Assembly: GCF_000764305.2 (NCBI RefSeq)
Contig: NW_025946912.1
Location: 62,001-126,000 of the forward strand
Length of the DNA stretch: 64,000 bases
Source: Hyalella azteca
Lineage: Eukaryota; Arthropoda; Malacostraca; Amphipoda; Hyalellidae
Direction: 5' to 3'
Shown: piece by piece, positions 48,401 to 61,629 of the stretch
Position numbering within the stretch: position 1 is the stretch's first letter
How the letters are laid out: the number at the start of each line of letters is the position of its first letter
Program-made: the position numbers and the translations under genes
Notes under the pieces: generated by a model
Told to the model about the DNA's origin: nothing
Seen by the model: the letters and a program-made list of their open reading frames with translations, nothing else
Database searches by the model: none

Positions 48401-51400
48401 ATGTCATCACGAGGTGTGCCCGTGTCGGCAGTTGTTGAGCTCGACTTGACTAAGCCTCGTCTGTTTGCTTGTTGACACTCGTAGCTGTGCACTCACCTCG
48501 CTTCTTCTTGGTGCCAGCGATCGGTAGCGCGCGCATCTGGAAACCGACTCTCTTTTCTTGTGCCGCGTTGCCCTTTAGTGCTGATTGACAAATATTACCT
48601 AGCGGAATTCAATTTTTTTAAGTATCCCAGCCTTGCTCCACTAGCTGTAATCTGACATATTTTGTGTGCCGAAATTCAGTACGCCGAGCGTGGAAATAGA
48701 ATATTGAATCTGAATTTAATGGTTTTCGGCAATTTAGTACGAATTAACAATGCTAGATACTTTTCAATAGACTTTATTACTTACTGTACCGAATTTATGG
48801 AAAATCACTTACATGGATCGTTTATCAGTCACATCTGAGTTGTACTTAATAGCTTCCATAACAGCTTCTTGGCAGATGTCAACGCTTGTTTCTTTCTATA
48901 TTGATTTATTTTTGCTTGTCTAGTCAGGCTTTAAGGTTATCCTGCCACTCGTAAACGCAAGTGTATTCTGTTACGCTCTATTTGTCTGTCATGAGTTGGC
49001 TCGCCAAATTCAAAATTTGTGTATTTACCTTCAGAAATGTATAGACGTTTTTTATGTCACTTCTGCAGGTCTCGCTTTGCTACAAAAACTAACTTAATCT
49101 GGAAGATATGCACGTATAGAGTTTATAGTAAATCAATTGATTGACCATATTGATTTGTCTGAGCTAATGCTTGATCTAATGCTCCATTAAGTAAATGGTG
49201 TGCATTGATGCTGCGTACGCATGAGAAGCTGGTTCGAATACTGTGCAGTTTATGATTCGCATCGTGCGTGCTTTCAACCACTCTATATCTGGTATATCTT
49301 GATTGTTTGATTCAAGTAACATCTCTTTGACCTGCACTCCCCATCAACTCAATTTTGTAGTTGAACTGTTTGAATTCATTGACCTGCTGCCAAGAAATTT
49401 GTGGTGCACCCATAATCTGCCTCGTTTAGCCGGATGGTCTTCTTGCTGCCTGGCAGAAACATGTGTGGGAAGAGGGAACAGTCGGCGATCTTGAATGCTG
49501 TGCGGCACATTTGCCCGGTCGGCATCTAGGCTTTCTTTCTTGCATCGACTCCGTTTTCTCACGATGCTCTGACTTACCGAGATGGTAATTTATGCACAAG
49601 TCATAATTTTTTCCTGTAAACCAAGATTTATTGTATATTTAATTTCTTCTTGTATTACATCTGAGTAAGAGACCCAAGTATGTTTTGAAGAGAAACTTCT
49701 TTCTCTGCATGCATGTCTACTTCAGAAAAATTTATGATCCTCCATTCCAGTGTGAAAGGCGAAACTATTGAGACTATTGACTTATTCCACGATGCTTCCT
49801 TTAAACTTCAGGTTAATTCACAATTCTGCGTGCATCCTTTTTACCTATAATTAGCTAATAAAGATAAGTTTGCCAAGTAGAACATGAATGAGAATGTTAT
49901 CACCTACTTTTGTTAATTTCTTTAATCGAACAGCTTGACACCAAACTTGTCAAGACTGTGTCAAAATTAACCCCATTCGTACTATTCGTTAACAAATATC
50001 CAGTTGATGCAAACATTTCTTATATTGCTTGCAATGGAACGCACGATTCTTTTTGGAAACTAATCGTTGTATTGTAACGGATGCTGTAAATTAGAACGTA
50101 AGTCTGGGTATTGAATGAATGTTTTACATCCAGTAATTTTCCAACGTTTTTACATCTCTAGGTAGATATTATTTCAGTGCACTGCCCTGGAAACGGTCAT
50201 GCTAATACTGCTATTTGCGTAGAGAAAATTGCATTGAAGAAAAACCCTGTATTAGTTGATTGCTTATCATTGTTGGCATCCGTTATCACAGCAAGGTGAT
50301 CCACTCATGGTAGCAGTTGAGTTTTAATGAACGAAATAAAAGCCGGTCTCCTCTCATTTGCAGTTTGTTTTTGGTCTTGTCAACTATCAGCAACTAATAA
50401 GTTGTGTTATAGACTCCTAATGTGCGCACGATCGACAATCTGTGAGATTCTAAATTGTAGTCTTCTGCGACTTGTGAATATTTCGTGTCAGCCGCTGTGA
50501 AATTTTGTGAACTAAATTAGTCTTGTTTTTCGTGTGTCTTCATTTGTTTGAACGCTCGTGTAATCTAAGTCATTTGTCCGGAACACTTACTCAGAAGGTT
50601 GCAATGAAGCGCCGTCTCGATTTATGACGTCCTCGCGACCACCGAGCGTTATTGTAACTAAGCCAGGAATATTTGTGCTTCCGTGTGACTTGTTCTGCCG
50701 AAATGCGATTCCATGTATTCTTATTTAGCAACGCTAAATAAGCACTCATTGAGCTTATTTGCACTCACGTCTCCATGCGCGTTTTTTATGTGTTAAGTCC
50801 AACGTATCTCCTGAGGAGTTGCAGTACAGAAACATTCACGCATTTAATGCAATAACACATTGGCAGAACACATTCATGTGGCTCGGCTACCAAATGCCTT
50901 GTGCATGGCGTCTCAAGAGAATACGCAGCTAAAATGTCGGGAGGAATTCAAGCTTATGCTTATTCTCGAGTTTGCTTCCTAGTCATCGGTCGATCGTTGC
51001 TTGTCTTTCAAGAACATAGTGCGTTTTCATCTTCTGCTAATGTCTTTTTTATAGTTCTTATTTACCCAACCACATGAAAGTAAGTAGCTACTTCTGTACA
51101 TTTATATCTACTAAGATGGCTAGGCTGGAGCCACTGTCTGAACAGATTGTGTGTATAGAATATATATATACTTCATTGTTTGTGATGCGTAGAGCTTTTT
51201 ACATACTGCGGTCCATCGTTTTCTATTGTTGAAGTGAGGTGATCTAGGTACGCTTATCCCTGTACCACCCAAAAGGACCAATTGGTCTGTTTGTTACATT
51301 GAAACCTAAGATGTTGAGCAGGCTGATCGGTATGCAGTGATAGGCAGCCTTTTTTAGGTTCTTATGAGCCGCCAATCAACAAAAACTTCGCATCTCATCA

Positions 51401-54116
51401 GCTTTGGATGCCCATACTCTGTAGTCTATACATATTCGCAGGTATTGGAAAACCAGGCATTGCATCTGCAACGGAGCATTGACTGGCTGCTGACTTAGCC
51501 ATTAGATTATGTACGTTTGCAAGCTGCTGGCGGGTGCTGTCGATGCGGGTTGGGACAAACGGTGCATAGAATCTCGGGCAATACATCTGCCGTGGCAGAG
51601 TTCGTTATTTCTGCGAGAAATAGTTTCGAAAGGTAATTTTTCTGAAATATTTAGACATTCCGTATTCGAAGTTGATATATAACGTATCGGGTTCTGAAAT
51701 TTAGCTCCGGGAGAAAGACTCGAATTTCAAATACTTCTGTTCCCTTCCGATGCGCATTTTTTGAAGGCTTGCTATTTGACCCCCGCGATCCGGTTGAAGC
51801 TAAGAATTTAGTCTCATCTTTTTATTGCGTGCGTGATGTTTCAGGCTTTATCTCTTCGTACAAGTCTGCAACGGGTTTAATGCTCTAATGTTAATCATCT
51901 AAGATTTTCTTTCCTTTTAATTACATTATATCCGTATTCAAGTTATATTTAGCGTACAAGTCGGTAATGCATAATTTTTTTCTATAACGTTATAAGATTG
52001 ACTTGTGCGCAGTACGTTATCTTTTCTAATTACAAGTTTATCTGTGGAATTGGCGGGAAAATAAACTAATCTGTAATCGGTATCTTTGTTGCACTTTTCA
52101 ATGTCGTACTATCTGCATATAGACCGTAGGCCGCTAACTCGATTGCTGGCAGTACAAGCAGCTATTTTTACCGCACTCATTATCGACGAGAAAATGAGCG
52201 TGCTGCGTGGAATACAATTTCTTAATTTACTCGATTTCTTGAACTTGTTCTTCTATAGCAGCGAGCCATTCTTGGATGAATTGATACTTCATGCTTGAGA
52301 TATTATGCTTGCTTGGAGAACACGAAGATTATTTGTCTCGGTCGTGCGCGGCGAGTGCTGTGTTCATAAGATGCTCTGTGGCTGCTTGAACAGCCAAGAG
52401 GTCCTGTAGGTTCATTTCACACTTCGTATCGTAGTTCAAAGCAAGTAATTCTACGGAAATGAATGGTGTAGCTCTTAACTTAGATGCTGTACTTCGTCAC
52501 GTGTATTGTTGAATTTATCGCGGAAAGCTCGCGAACTTTGAAGACGTTGATATAAAATATAATGTATTGCAATTATTCACTTGGCGATTTGTTTAAGAAA
52601 TATTCACAGAAATTTAAAACTTTGCTTCAAAACAATCACGCTTCCTTATTTTGTTATCCATGTCTTTGGAACTATTCATTAAATATAATATTTTCTTCTT
52701 TTAAACGACTTTTTCTACCACTCGCATGCCACGATGATAGTGCATCGCACATCCCTATGTTTATAGATGGCCATTTTTTCTAGTGCAGTTGTGCCTATAA
52801 TGACAGTCGTGCTGATCGATTCGCACAACACACGCCTGTCTTTTTCCATAGAACTTGAGAGATGCGCACTGAAGTGCGCTGAAAAAATCTCCAGTACTCG
52901 AGGTGAGTGAGTAATCATTTTGAACCCTAACACGTCTACGGCTGCGCACCCCACTGGGCCACTCCACACATGACTCGACAAGAGTAATGCTTGCAGAATA
53001 TGACCGCTTTCATATGTATATTTCATACAATTATAAAGGGACTTGATTCACGCCTTGAAAATGCAGCGAAATCCATCCGCGGTCTCCGTAGTGCAACGGT
53101 GCAACCGAGTGTCAGTCGGCTTTGATATGTTTTAACCTTGCACTTTAAAAAATTTTAAGCCTTGCGGGACTGCCCGAAGTCATCTACGGCAATGCCAAAT
53201 GAAAGCGGATCCAAGTTACGCGCTTACGAACGCTGTGTAGTAACGCCATAGCGGGTGCAGTCAGCTCAAGTAATTTACTTTCACTTGCTTTGAGTGACCG
53301 ATGAGAGGCAGGCGCGCCTCGCCTCTGAGGTCGATGTATGCGTGCATAATGTACGGCACGGCTCCTACGAAGCAGAACTCAACCCAACCTTGGCACTCCC
53401 GACACTGTACAGGCTTGGCCCCTATTAGCTTCACGACACGCTTATCGATGGGCCCGAGATCACGTGTAGACCTGTCTTTTTAATTAATTGTGGCGTAGGG
53501 AAAATTAAATATAAGTTTGTGATTGGATAAGCCTAATGCCCAAGGTCTATCCACACGGCTCATTTAGGCGAATATTGCGCATCTGTGCTGAACAACTCAC
53601 AGTTGATCAGCATTACAATTGCCAATCAAGCGAAACTTGACGTATACGCATCTCTTAATACTGATGCGTATCCCCATCTCCTATTCCCCTAAATTGACCA
53701 AGATTCTGAGTTATTTAATCTCAAAATGGAAATAAACCAATCTGAATAACAAAATGGTGCATTTACACCTATAACGCTTTAATAAATATAAATACGAGGC
53801 TAATTTAGGATCTGTAAGCACCTCAAACGAAGAAACGAGCCCATTTGTCGGTGGCCTGCAAACCGGCCTGTTGCGGTAACCTACGCAACAGCACAATACA
53901 AACCCTACATTCCTGATAAATCCCCGAAAAAATAAGGATTGTGTACAAATAAAATCTTTCACAACACTATTCCATCATTCGACAGCAATACCGTCGAGTT
54001 CCAGTAACCACAAATCATCACGTAATTTACACGGCTCTCTTCCGTAGTTAGCCACTGCGACCTTGGTTAGGTCCGGCAGCTCAGCCGTCAGCTGGTGCCT
54101 CGTCTTATGAAACATT
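45473..54116. other. Long 3' UTR and/or intergenic DNA, no gene and no recognisable transposon
   Basis: This stretch is free of the transposon remnants that fill the preceding introns. AATAAA signals in the sense of the UPF0047 gene occur at 48228-48233 and 50335-50340, among others, so the 3' UTR may run for several kilobases. GCTGCCGCTGCTGCTG low-complexity sequence follows the stop at 45555-45580. Open frames here (for example 49303-49494, 52086-52298) show no domain or splice support. Confidence 0.5.
48228..48233 (+). terminator. Candidate poly(A) signal AATAAA for the UPF0047 gene
   Basis: One of several AATAAA hexamers in the long region after the stop. The true end of the transcript cannot be chosen from sequence alone. 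Confidence 0.3.
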
Positions 54117-54124
54117 TGCAGTGC

Positions 54125-55099
54125 CAGAGGTGGGCAGTAGCGCGCTACATGTAGCGGCCGCTACTAGCGGCCGCTACATTTTCAGTAGCGGTAGCGGTAG
54201 CGGCTCTACATTTAAGGCAATGTAGCGGTAGCGGTAGCGCCCGCTACATATTCAAGTAGCGATACGAAGACGCGCCTTTTCAGCAGCTACAAAATGAGTC
54301 AAGAAAACGGTAAAGCCAAAATTTCCGATTTTTAGGGTAGCCGGTCCCCTTACTAGTATTAAATATTATTTAAAAATCAGCATGATACATACATAATATA
54401 AATTACAGAATAAAACTGTACGAAAGATTTCGGTGTAATGTTGTCAACCTCAGCCTTTTACTAGTGTCAACATGTTAGTTGTTACTTGTTAAGTAACTGT
54501 TACCAGTTACCACTTACAGGTGGTACCTGGTAACTGGTGGTGGTAACTGGTTTTCATCTTTCAGTTTGCTTACAGTTATTTTTACACAGTTATATTTATG
54601 TTTCACCTTCCCTACATGGATGTCTACTTCAATCTACCAATCTCAAAAATAATCCACATATATATACAAAAAAACCTGATTTTTATATGTATATGTGGAT
54701 AATTTCTTAGATTGGTAGATTAAAGTTCACATCCATGTAGGGAAGGTAAAACATAAAAATAACTGTAACTTCTATGTACTGTATCTAACCCTGGGGTAAC
54801 CCATACTAGTTCGGTTAGGTTAATTGCAATAAAGTTGCATTGATATCTTTTACAAATGTTTTATTATCATTAAATGTTAATGAGTAAATCCCAATAGCAG
54901 AACAATAAATATTTAGAGATTTCCAATAATTTTGGCCATTGTAGCGGCTAATGTAGCGCGCTACATTTTACTGTAGCGGTAGCGGTAGCGCCCGTTACAA
55001 TCTAGTGGGTGTAGCGGTAGCGGTAGCGCCCGCTACATTTAGAGCATGTAGCGGTAGCGGTAGCGCCGCTACATTTCTAAGTAGCGCTGCCCAGCTCTG
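54125..55099. mobile_element. 975-bp hAT-type MITE with an exact 8-bp target duplication
   Basis: Ends CAGAGGTGGGCAGTAGCG and CGCTGCCCAGCTCTG are inverted repeats beginning CAGAG, as in hAT elements. TGCAGTGC flanks both sides exactly (54117-54124 and 55100-55107). Both subterminal regions are filled with TGTAGCGGTAGCGGTAGCGC and its inverse GCGCTACAT-type units, probably transposase-binding repeats. A central palindrome at 54602-54752 has arms of about 60 bp (CTTCCCTACATGGATGT and inverse). No transposase: non-autonomous. Confidence 0.92.
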
Positions 55100-55859
55100 T
55101 GCAGTGCAACAATTCGAAAGCGAGCACTACGCGAGCGCTACCGGTAGATGACGCTGTTGCGTAATGTATGCTTTAGCACGGCCTCAGGGAAAACAAAACA
55201 TAGACGAACTTCTGGTTTTTTATACTGTTATCTAATTAAAATCATCCATGCTTTGATTTGTTGTTACTATAATACACTTATGAGACATGGTCGTGTGCTA
55301 GATTCTTTCAAACAATGAACTTAGCGATGTGTATAATTCTTTTCTTCTGCGTGCATTCTGTCAATCTATTATGTATTGCGTTGAATGCTGCATTCGAGCT
55401 TATCATCTGTGCAGTCAATGATTCAAGATTTTAAAGCATTGATATTTTTCTCTCTGCCATTTGGGAATAATACATTGTCGTGTTATGCTTTGTTCTTCAT
55501 CAGGGTTCAGTACAGTGTGTGACCACAACTCATCTTAACACGAATGAACCTAACTCTTCGATTTTCAACTTTAATGGAACTTGATTTATCAGACACGAAT
55601 TGAATTACTATAACTTCCTTAATTTTACCTTCCGTTAATTTTTTTTTGCGAAATCGATATCAAACACTAATTGCTTAGAGTCTAACTTTTAGATTTTAAA
55701 CTCTCTTGAAACTTGTTTTAGCCCATACGAATGTAAACACGAATTACTCCCAGTCTCACACTTAAAAATTTAACTTTTTTAAATGTAGGGGAGCGGACAC
55801 GGATTTAACACGAACTGCGCCATCGCTTACTATTAATTTTTTACCTTTCTTATAACTCG

Positions 55860-56035
55860 GTTAGTCGTTGACGACGCGTGTGCGACGGAAGTGATGGAAG
55901 AGAGGGCAGCGCAGCAGGTGTTGGGCGACGACAGGACGCGTGCTGCGAGCGCTGCAGCGGCGCAGTCCTGACAAGCGCGTGCTGCTGCGCGCGTGCTGCG
56001 GCGCGCGTGCTGCTGTGCGCTCACAGCAAAACGGA
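55860..56035. promoter_or_regulatory. GC- and CpG-rich island upstream of the cuticle-like gene
   Basis: A sharp rise in G+C within AT-rich flanks, with many CGCG and GCGCGTGCTG units. It lies about 0.9 kb before the exon that holds the cuticle-like start codon and may mark its promoter and 5' UTR exon. It could instead be a short GCGCGTGCTGC tandem repeat with no regulatory role. Confidence 0.35.
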
Positions 56036-56967
56036 ACGTTCCGTGTATATTTTCATAATAGTTGGCAGATGTGATCGTTTGAAATTCCGTAAAAGTTAAA
56101 TAAAAATTTTGGGTTTCACTAATAAATTTAATTATCTTCACATTCAATATAGACCAATGTTGCCCATGATACCTATTGAGAGCATTAATTTAACAGAGAG
56201 AGTGTTCAATAATTAGATGGTTGGTTTCATTACTTGTGCTGAATCTTTGTGTCACAAGGATGTGTAAATTTGTTGAGTTTAAATAGAAAGTTTCTTATAT
56301 ATCCATTTCTGCTAATCAGAGGCCCATCCCTTCTCAGCGTGATAAACTGATGTGAGCGCTTTAATATTTATATGAGTTATGAAATATTTGCAAGATTACT
56401 ATGAATCTTCTTCAGACATTATTTTAGTTGGTGGCCAATGAAAATTTAGAGAACTATTCAACTTCTCCACATCAATGGCAATGACAATGTAACAGTATAT
56501 GTGCTGCACATCAAAATTAGAAATAGCTAAAATCTTCAAACATAGAAAAATAAAATCTTCAAATTGAAAGAAAAAAAATCATGCATGGCAAATTGGTAGT
56601 TTCGCTTGTGTTAGCCATTCGTGCAATGTAATCGCTGAGAATTAGATTTGTATATTGTGAAAGTTCCTTTCAACTTTCAGGACGTTATTGCTCAACTTAT
56701 TGCTCCATTGTGTCGTGATAAGCTCATGCTCTATACTCTATACTTCGTTTGAAATCTTATTTGATTTGAAAATGTTATACGTTTTATTATCAAGATAACT
56801 TTGGGAGAGGTAAAATAAAATTTTCTGTTATTATGCGGGAGGAAAAATTAATCCGAACATATAAAATTTTGTTTTGAAGTTGATATTTTGACTAATGTCA
56901 TGCTCGCTGTCGGGTTACATTGATCGCTATTCCTTTGTATTGCAGAGTTGTTATTTAGAGATTCAGC

Positions 56968-59900
56968 ATGCATAAGATTTTCAGCATGCACATTTACCAC
57001 TCGGTTGTTCTCTTGATAACTATAAGCTCGCGTGGTGTAATGCCGGAAAATTACACTTCAACTGAAGTTACTACACATGCTCCTGTCAACCAAAGTTTAA
57101 ATTCAGCTGAGAGCGCATCCAAACTACCGCAAGAATTGAATTCGTCAATAAGTGACAGCGATAAAGAGTTTACTGCTAGAATGGCTGTGGCGGTAGATGG
57201 AACGCAAAAAGTCAACCGTGCACCTCGTAAAATATTGCAGGAACACGATAACCATACCTCATATTTAGATAAGTATCAGTCTAAAAGTAGAATTCCTGAC
57301 GCGCAGTTCTCCGCAACGCACGACGCACCACAAATAATCGCTGCACTTCATAAGAGAGACCTGGACTTGCCGATGGATTTGCAGCTCGTCAAAGTTCCGC
57401 TACTCGATACGGTGAACACAATTTTGCATCATCACAATTCTTTCGCTTGAATTAAAAATTTAAAAATATGTTGTTCAAAAATCAAATACTTACATATTGA
57501 TAAGCACCTAAACTTGCTCGAGCCTATACTCAAAAAATTGTTTAGTCTTCAATCAATTATAAATGCGATAAATTCAGCACCATAAGTTTTGATTGTCGAA
57601 ACAAATTTGATCTCCTCCTGTGTTTCCACTTATTGCATCTGTGACACTTTATGCATGAGGCATGAGTGTTTATTTTGAGCCCGATAAATTTCTGTTCCGG
57701 CATCGAAATAAGAATATTCGTAGCATTTTCATGAAATTTAAAAAATTAAATTATAATTATGTGTTAGCAGTGTATAGGGTTTAGTGAAAAGGAATTTTTG
57801 CTTACTTTTCTTCAATTAAAAGATGAATAATTTCATAATATCTTTCGATGCACTTGAGCATCGATGTTCACTTTATACATTATTATTTATCTACGAACAT
57901 TTTGTTGCAGAGAAAACTCAACTACGAATTCTTATACCGCGCGTGGGAGGACCTCAACGAAGGCTACGGCCGCTACGGCGATGGCAGGCTGCAACGTCAG
58001 CGTTTCCATCACCGCGAGGAGCGCAGCGACGGTCAAACCAAAGGGCAGTTTCGCTTGCGTCTGCCTAACGGTAGAGTGCAAATCGTCAGCTACCAACAGA
58101 TGGACGATGAATACCTTGCTAAAGTTGCTTATCTGCTGCCGGATCTTGATAATGATTGCTTGGGTATAGACACAGGCTGTGCTCTCGGTCTTGACAGACT
58201 TGAAGTGGGACCATTTGAAAGTCGTAATGGAGATGTGAAGAAAGCAGACTTCACCGAAGAGGATTATAAAACTGATCACAGCCTCAGATATCCATCGAGT
58301 ATCTCTGAAAATCCAGGTTATCAATTGACATCAAAACAACTTCATCAGGAAAAAACATTTGAGAAAAAACCTTCAACATTTGCCGGCTTCGTGCATCCAC
58401 AATACCCCAGCGTTGCGCCGCTACCAAACAATCTCAATAAAAATTCCTTTACGACCGAAAGTATTTTCCAGGACATGAAAAATTCAGGATTGGTATATGG
58501 TATCAACAAGCAAGTATTTGTAGCAAATGGATACAATCAATTGCCGCAAGTGAACTTTGATCCAGACGCACGCATCATAATACCCTTACCTGACAAATCA
58601 GACCGCCAAGGCGGCACTATTGAAGGGAAGAAAAATACTGGCCACGAGAGGAGTAAGAAGATGAGACCATACTTCGATCCACTGCTCCGTGATGTCCCTA
58701 AGAAAAAAATTCCTTCTCGCTTCTCGTTGCAAGGTCGCCCTGAGTATTATATTCCCGGTAAAGTTATAATTAATCCTCCAATGGGACATACAATTTATGC
58801 CAACCCATCGGCTACACCCCAAACAGAACACAGACCTCAGAAATTTGAACATGGGTATGTAAGAGACTTCCATGCGCTGGGACACACATTAACCGCGGAA
58901 CCAATGAAAATTATTCCCCCAACGACATATCGTCCACCATACTTCCCTGTTGCCATAAACGGCGATGATCCGGGTATCTCATCTTCACGATTTCAAATAC
59001 CAAATATTTATCATCCGTCAAACGCAGCCAACGAGTCTCCTCCACTCAAAAGCAATGTCAATTCTCTTTTTAGAAATTCATCTGACGCACACAGTAATTT
59101 TTGGCGTTCGCGTAATCACACTCAAAGTGTAACTACAAACCATAAAAACATTAATGTTCAAGACTCATTCAAACAGCAGCAAATTAAAAGTCATCAAGTG
59201 CAGTTCCAAAGTTCATTCTCATCACGACAACCACCCCCGCCGGAATCACATCATGCATCAACTGCGTTCAATTTACACCAGTCTGACTCATATCCTCGAG
59301 TGCCAAATTTTCCCAGTGCTCTGGATAACTTGCATCAAAAAAATACTTTTCAAAGTCCAAGTACTATTTTCAGATCGCAGGTGCCGAATAGAAAGCATAC
59401 TCCTAATTCAATTGGAACCACTCCTTCTTCAGCAACCTACCCTTCTCCTTGGTCAAGAACTCGATCTCCACAACCTTCATCATTGAATGAGCAAGAAAAC
59501 TCTTCTAAACCAAGTGCGCTCCCACCGTCGTCCATATTATCTGCGATCGGCGCTCCGCTTGACCAATTTGTAAATCAGCACATTCACATCCCACCTCAAC
59601 CCACCACAAGAATTTTGCCGAACCAGCCTATTGTAACTTACTCTGGGTTCATGCCTTCAACATCGTTTGAATTCCTTGAAGGCCCTAGGGCCCTGGATTC
59701 AAATTCACTAACCAGAGCATCAGTTAATTCTCACAATGTACTGCATTTGTCATCTTCTGATTTATCAAGTCTGGATTACTCATATCTGAATTATGGAACA
59801 AATTTCCCGACAAGTGTTTCAAATCATGTCACTAAGTCCCCTGTGGCTGGAACTGCAAGACACGAGGGCTCTCTATCTAACTCGTCCGCACATGGAAATC

Positions 59901-60379
59901 ATCTTCCTTTTTCCGTGCACAGAAATCCAAGAAAAACCACATCAGTCCCAGGACTAATTGATAAGCACCATCTGCCCCTGCCTAAAAATGCAATTCGTGT
60001 ACAGAATTCTCTGGCTACCCCTAGCATCCCCGTCACATTGCGGCCAGAGCCAAATGGAGTACGCACAAGTGAAGTTCGTTCTAGTGAAGGTGACATCTCT
60101 TCATTTTGTTGCCATTATAGTCTGCACCCGGGCCTTAGCAATGGTGAGCGCAAACCAAGTAAGATCAACTCTTCTATTCGTCCAAAACCATCAATAACGA
60201 TTGATGCATCTGTAGAAACTAATAATACTGGCAAATCGTTTTATCCTATCTATCCTTATCTGTCTACTCGTATGCTTCCCATCCCTTATCCAATGATAAT
60301 ACCGATTCATCCATTAATAAAAAGAATGGCTCTTCCTGTACCTCGACAAATACCACCTGTGATTAGTTACTCATTATAA
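56968..60379 (+). CDS. Secreted cuticle-like protein with a diverged RR chitin-binding segment, 970 aa
   Basis: Two coding exons, 56968-57411 and 57911-60379, joined in phase 0 (GATACG/GTGAAC; TTGTTGCAG/AGA). An AG at 56944-56945 ends an upstream 5' UTR intron. Residues 1-24 form a signal peptide (MHKIFSMHIYHSVVLLITIS). Residues 149-226 resemble the RR (chitin_bind_4) fold: YEFLYRAWEDLNEGYG, EERSDGQTKGQFRLRLPNGR, VQIVSYQQMDDEYLAKVAYL, with the usual pattern G-x7-NG-x6-Y. The usual YxA and G of the RR signature are Q and E here, so chitin binding is uncertain. The remainder (about 227-970) is Pro/Ser/Asn/His-rich and disordered, ending in a Pro-Ile-rich tail (PYPMIIPIHPLIKRMALPVP). Human homologs are not expected. 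The donor choice is the weakest point; the two open exons themselves are solid. Confidence 0.72.
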
Positions 60380-60775
60380 AGCGCAATTATATACTTTAGT
60401 TTTACGATATTGCACTACATTGCCCAAAGACTGGGATAGATTTTTTTTTTCTTTCCTGGCTCAACGAGTCCCCTAAATAAGTTATGGTTCATTGCTTTAG
60501 AAAATTGCGGACTGTGTGAAAACGCACTTGTGGCAAAGTTCAAATTTCTGCATTAAACCATTTGTAATGTGTTTTTTTCATTCAGTATTTTAGTAAGATT
60601 ATCATGCCTAAGCCTTATCAGAACCTTCCCATAGTAGTTTCCCACGATTATATTAGTTTGAAAGATCTTGCCGTCATAAATATATATCATTATATCGTAT
60701 CAGACACGCTAGCAAAAAAAAACAATAATGATAATATAACGAAGATGCAATGTAAGAGACGAATCAGTCGATTTG

Positions 60776-60781
60776 AATAAA
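60776..60781 (+). terminator. Poly(A) signal AATAAA for the cuticle-like gene
   Basis: First AATAAA after the stop at 60379, about 400 bases downstream and in the right orientation. The interval between reads as 3' UTR. Confidence 0.5.
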
Positions 60782-60799
60782 TTTCGATGTATATTTTGC

Positions 60800-61625
60800 A
60801 CACAAGACGCAAAAAAGGATTAGTGTTCTCATTTCAACGGAGCAGCCATTCATCTTCCATAGCAGATTAACTACGCGCGAATAGTTCTGAACTGCAACTG
60901 CAGTCTCAATGAAATTAGAAATTTATTTTTGGTCGTTGGTATTGTACTCTATTTTGTGTGTATTTTAGACAGCGAGTAACCGACAAATATAATCATTGCT
61001 TACTATTCTTAGCTATTGGATATTCTTATCCTTGAGGCGAATGTTTGCAATGGTTTGACACCACTTGCATGCAAATGATGAATGACGGGCAGAATTTTAA
61101 TTTCTTGTAAGCGTCTAGTGAATATATTCAGCAGCATCGTGAATGAAGGACAAAACGACTTAACATAATTCCATTAAAATATTCTTGTACACGTTGTTCA
61201 GAAGCAGGGATACGCGCTGGCAAATATTTTCATTTCTATTCCATGCATGCGACTGAGTTAGCAACAGGCAAAGTGACCTTGTAACCTTGCATATATTAGT
61301 GCATATATTACAACGGTATAGTTAGGCAGAAGTTCGGTATCTATGCGTGTTATTTTCAAACTTGCATAAATTACACTGTAAACCTAGCATTACCTTGCCT
61401 GAAGCAAACGCTGTGCAATCACTTATATTCAAAGCGCGGCCGGTCGAAGTCACCTAGTATGAATAAAGTGTTGTCCCAAACGGTAATCTCACCGTAACTT
61501 TCAGAGGCATTGTTACTGGCTGCTCAAGCGATTGGTGAACGAACGAACTTTACCACGTGCATCTTCACTACTCACGTAGATCCAGTTAAAAACATAGGTA
61601 GCTAAGTGCTTGATCTATCAACGTC
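60800..61625. other. Intergenic, nothing recognised
   Basis: Unique-looking AT-rich sequence with no convincing frame, tRNA or repeat. Confidence 0.5.
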
Positions 61626-61629
61626 TAAA

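Noticed and set aside
55833..56147. Ala/Arg-rich minus-strand frame over the CpG-rich block
   Set aside because: Explained by the GC-rich repeat; no start context, domain or continuation.
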